Shown here: piece after piece, positions 13,658 to 14,030 of the stretch
Numbering within the stretch: position 1 is the first letter of the stretch
Layout: each line of letters opens with the position of its first letter
Origin: an uncultured Spirochaetales bacterium
Lineage (GTDB): Bacteria > Spirochaetota > Spirochaetia > Sphaerochaetales > Sphaerochaetaceae
Assembly (NCBI GenBank): GCA_937902565.1
Contig: CALFMX010000242.1
Location: 1-14,030, forward strand
Length of the DNA: 14,030 bases
Direction of reading: 5' to 3'
Notes under the pieces: model-generated
Seen by the model: the letters and a program-made list of their open reading frames with translations, nothing else
Told to the model about the DNA's origin: nothing
The model's database searches: none
Translations under genes and position numbers: made by a program

Positions 13658-14030
13658 ATGACTGAACGTCTCTCACTCGCACGCGACCGCATCAATGTTC
13701 TTCTACTGGAAGGCATCAATCAAACAGCCGTCGATTACTTCAAAGCTTCCGGTTACACCAATGTCACGCATCTGCCGAAGGCGCTGGATAAAGCCGATCT
13801 GATTGAAGCGATTTCGTCAGCGCATATCGTCGGCATTCGTTCGCGGACGCAACTGACTGAAGAGATTTTCGCTGCGGCTAACCGTCTGATCGCAGTCGGT
13901 TGCTTCTCGGTTGGGACTAATCAGGTTGAGCTGAAAGCTGCACGCAAGCGCGGTATTCCGGTCTTCAATGCACCATTTTCGAATACCCGTTCGGTAGCAG
14001 AACTGGTGATTGGCGAAATCATCATGCTGA
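13658..14030 (+). CDS. serA: D-3-phosphoglycerate dehydrogenase, N-terminal part (window edge)
   Basis: SerA oxidises 3-phosphoglycerate with NAD+ in the first step of serine synthesis. The 124 codons in the window align throughout with the N-terminus of E. coli SerA: INVLLLEGINQTAVDYF, GYTNVTHLPKALD, the substrate-region IRSRTQLTEEIF, the strongly conserved IAVGCFSVGTNQVEL, and GIPVFNAPFSNTRSVAELV just before the NAD-binding Rossmann fold. The ATG follows a weak ribosome-binding site (GGAA about ten bases upstream) but matches the family N-terminus. The gene runs off the right edge. No reading-frame damage is seen in the visible part. Confidence 0.93.
   Translation, partial: MTERLSLARDRINVLLLEGINQTAVDYFKASGYTNVTHLPKALDKADLIEAISSAHIVGIRSRTQLTEEIFAAANRLIAVGCFSVGTNQVELKAARKRGIPVFNAPFSNTRSVAELVIGEIIML

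Noticed and set aside
1..14030. CRISPR array, tRNA, rRNA, transposase or phage genes
   Set aside because: Looked for by eye and not seen; the only tandem array is the in-frame VEHQ repeat inside the Fic gene.

Overview
The window does not read as one genome. It looks like at least three pieces of unrelated bacterial DNA joined end to end, plus one roughly 90-nt splinter. Each join falls inside a gene and truncates it. Gene families, codon use and base composition change at the joins. GATC occurs at or within a few bases of two of the three joins. No undescribed multi-gene system is convincingly visible. The strongest new signals are the chimeric structure and a shared dyad operator candidate in the first piece.

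Piece 1 (1 to about 6290) resembles a spirochaete, perhaps Sphaerochaetaceae-like; this is judged from protein style only. It holds, in order: the 5' part of a zinc-type ABC transporter binding protein (minus); a non-haem ferritin with a complete ferroxidase centre and a strong terminator (plus); a pirin-family cupin (plus); a Fic-domain AMP-transferase with an internal VEHQ repeat (minus); a 4Fe-4S ferredoxin-domain protein (minus) divergent from a Crp/Fnr-family regulator (plus); a small lipoprotein following the regulator; an unrecognised 158-aa protein (minus); and the 3' part of a YihY/BrkB-type membrane protein (minus). Metal and redox handling is a common thread. The same perfect inverted repeat, GTTGT-N4-ACAAC, lies upstream of the ferritin gene and between the regulator and the Fe-S gene.

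Piece 2 (about 6290 to 10562) is from a gamma- or betaproteobacterium and carries assimilatory sulfite reduction genes. cysJ and the N-terminal half of cysI are on the minus strand as an operon. Divergent from them across a 334-nt AT-rich spacer is cysG, the siroheme synthase that makes the CysI prosthetic group. cysI is cut at about residue 296 of the usual ~570, and cysG at about 404 of ~457.

A splinter of about 90 nt (about 10566-10655, 67 of 90 bases G or C) fits neither flank. Piece 3 (from about 10656 to the end) resembles a Brucellaceae-type alphaproteobacterium. It has a TIM-barrel sugar isomerase/epimerase missing its N-terminus, a fused DhaK-DhaL dihydroxyacetone-kinase-family enzyme just downstream, a conserved 98-aa hypothetical protein (minus), and the start of serA (D-3-phosphoglycerate dehydrogenase), which runs off the window.

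No tRNA, rRNA, CRISPR array, transposase or phage gene was seen. All taxonomic statements rest on recognition of protein style and have not been checked by database search.
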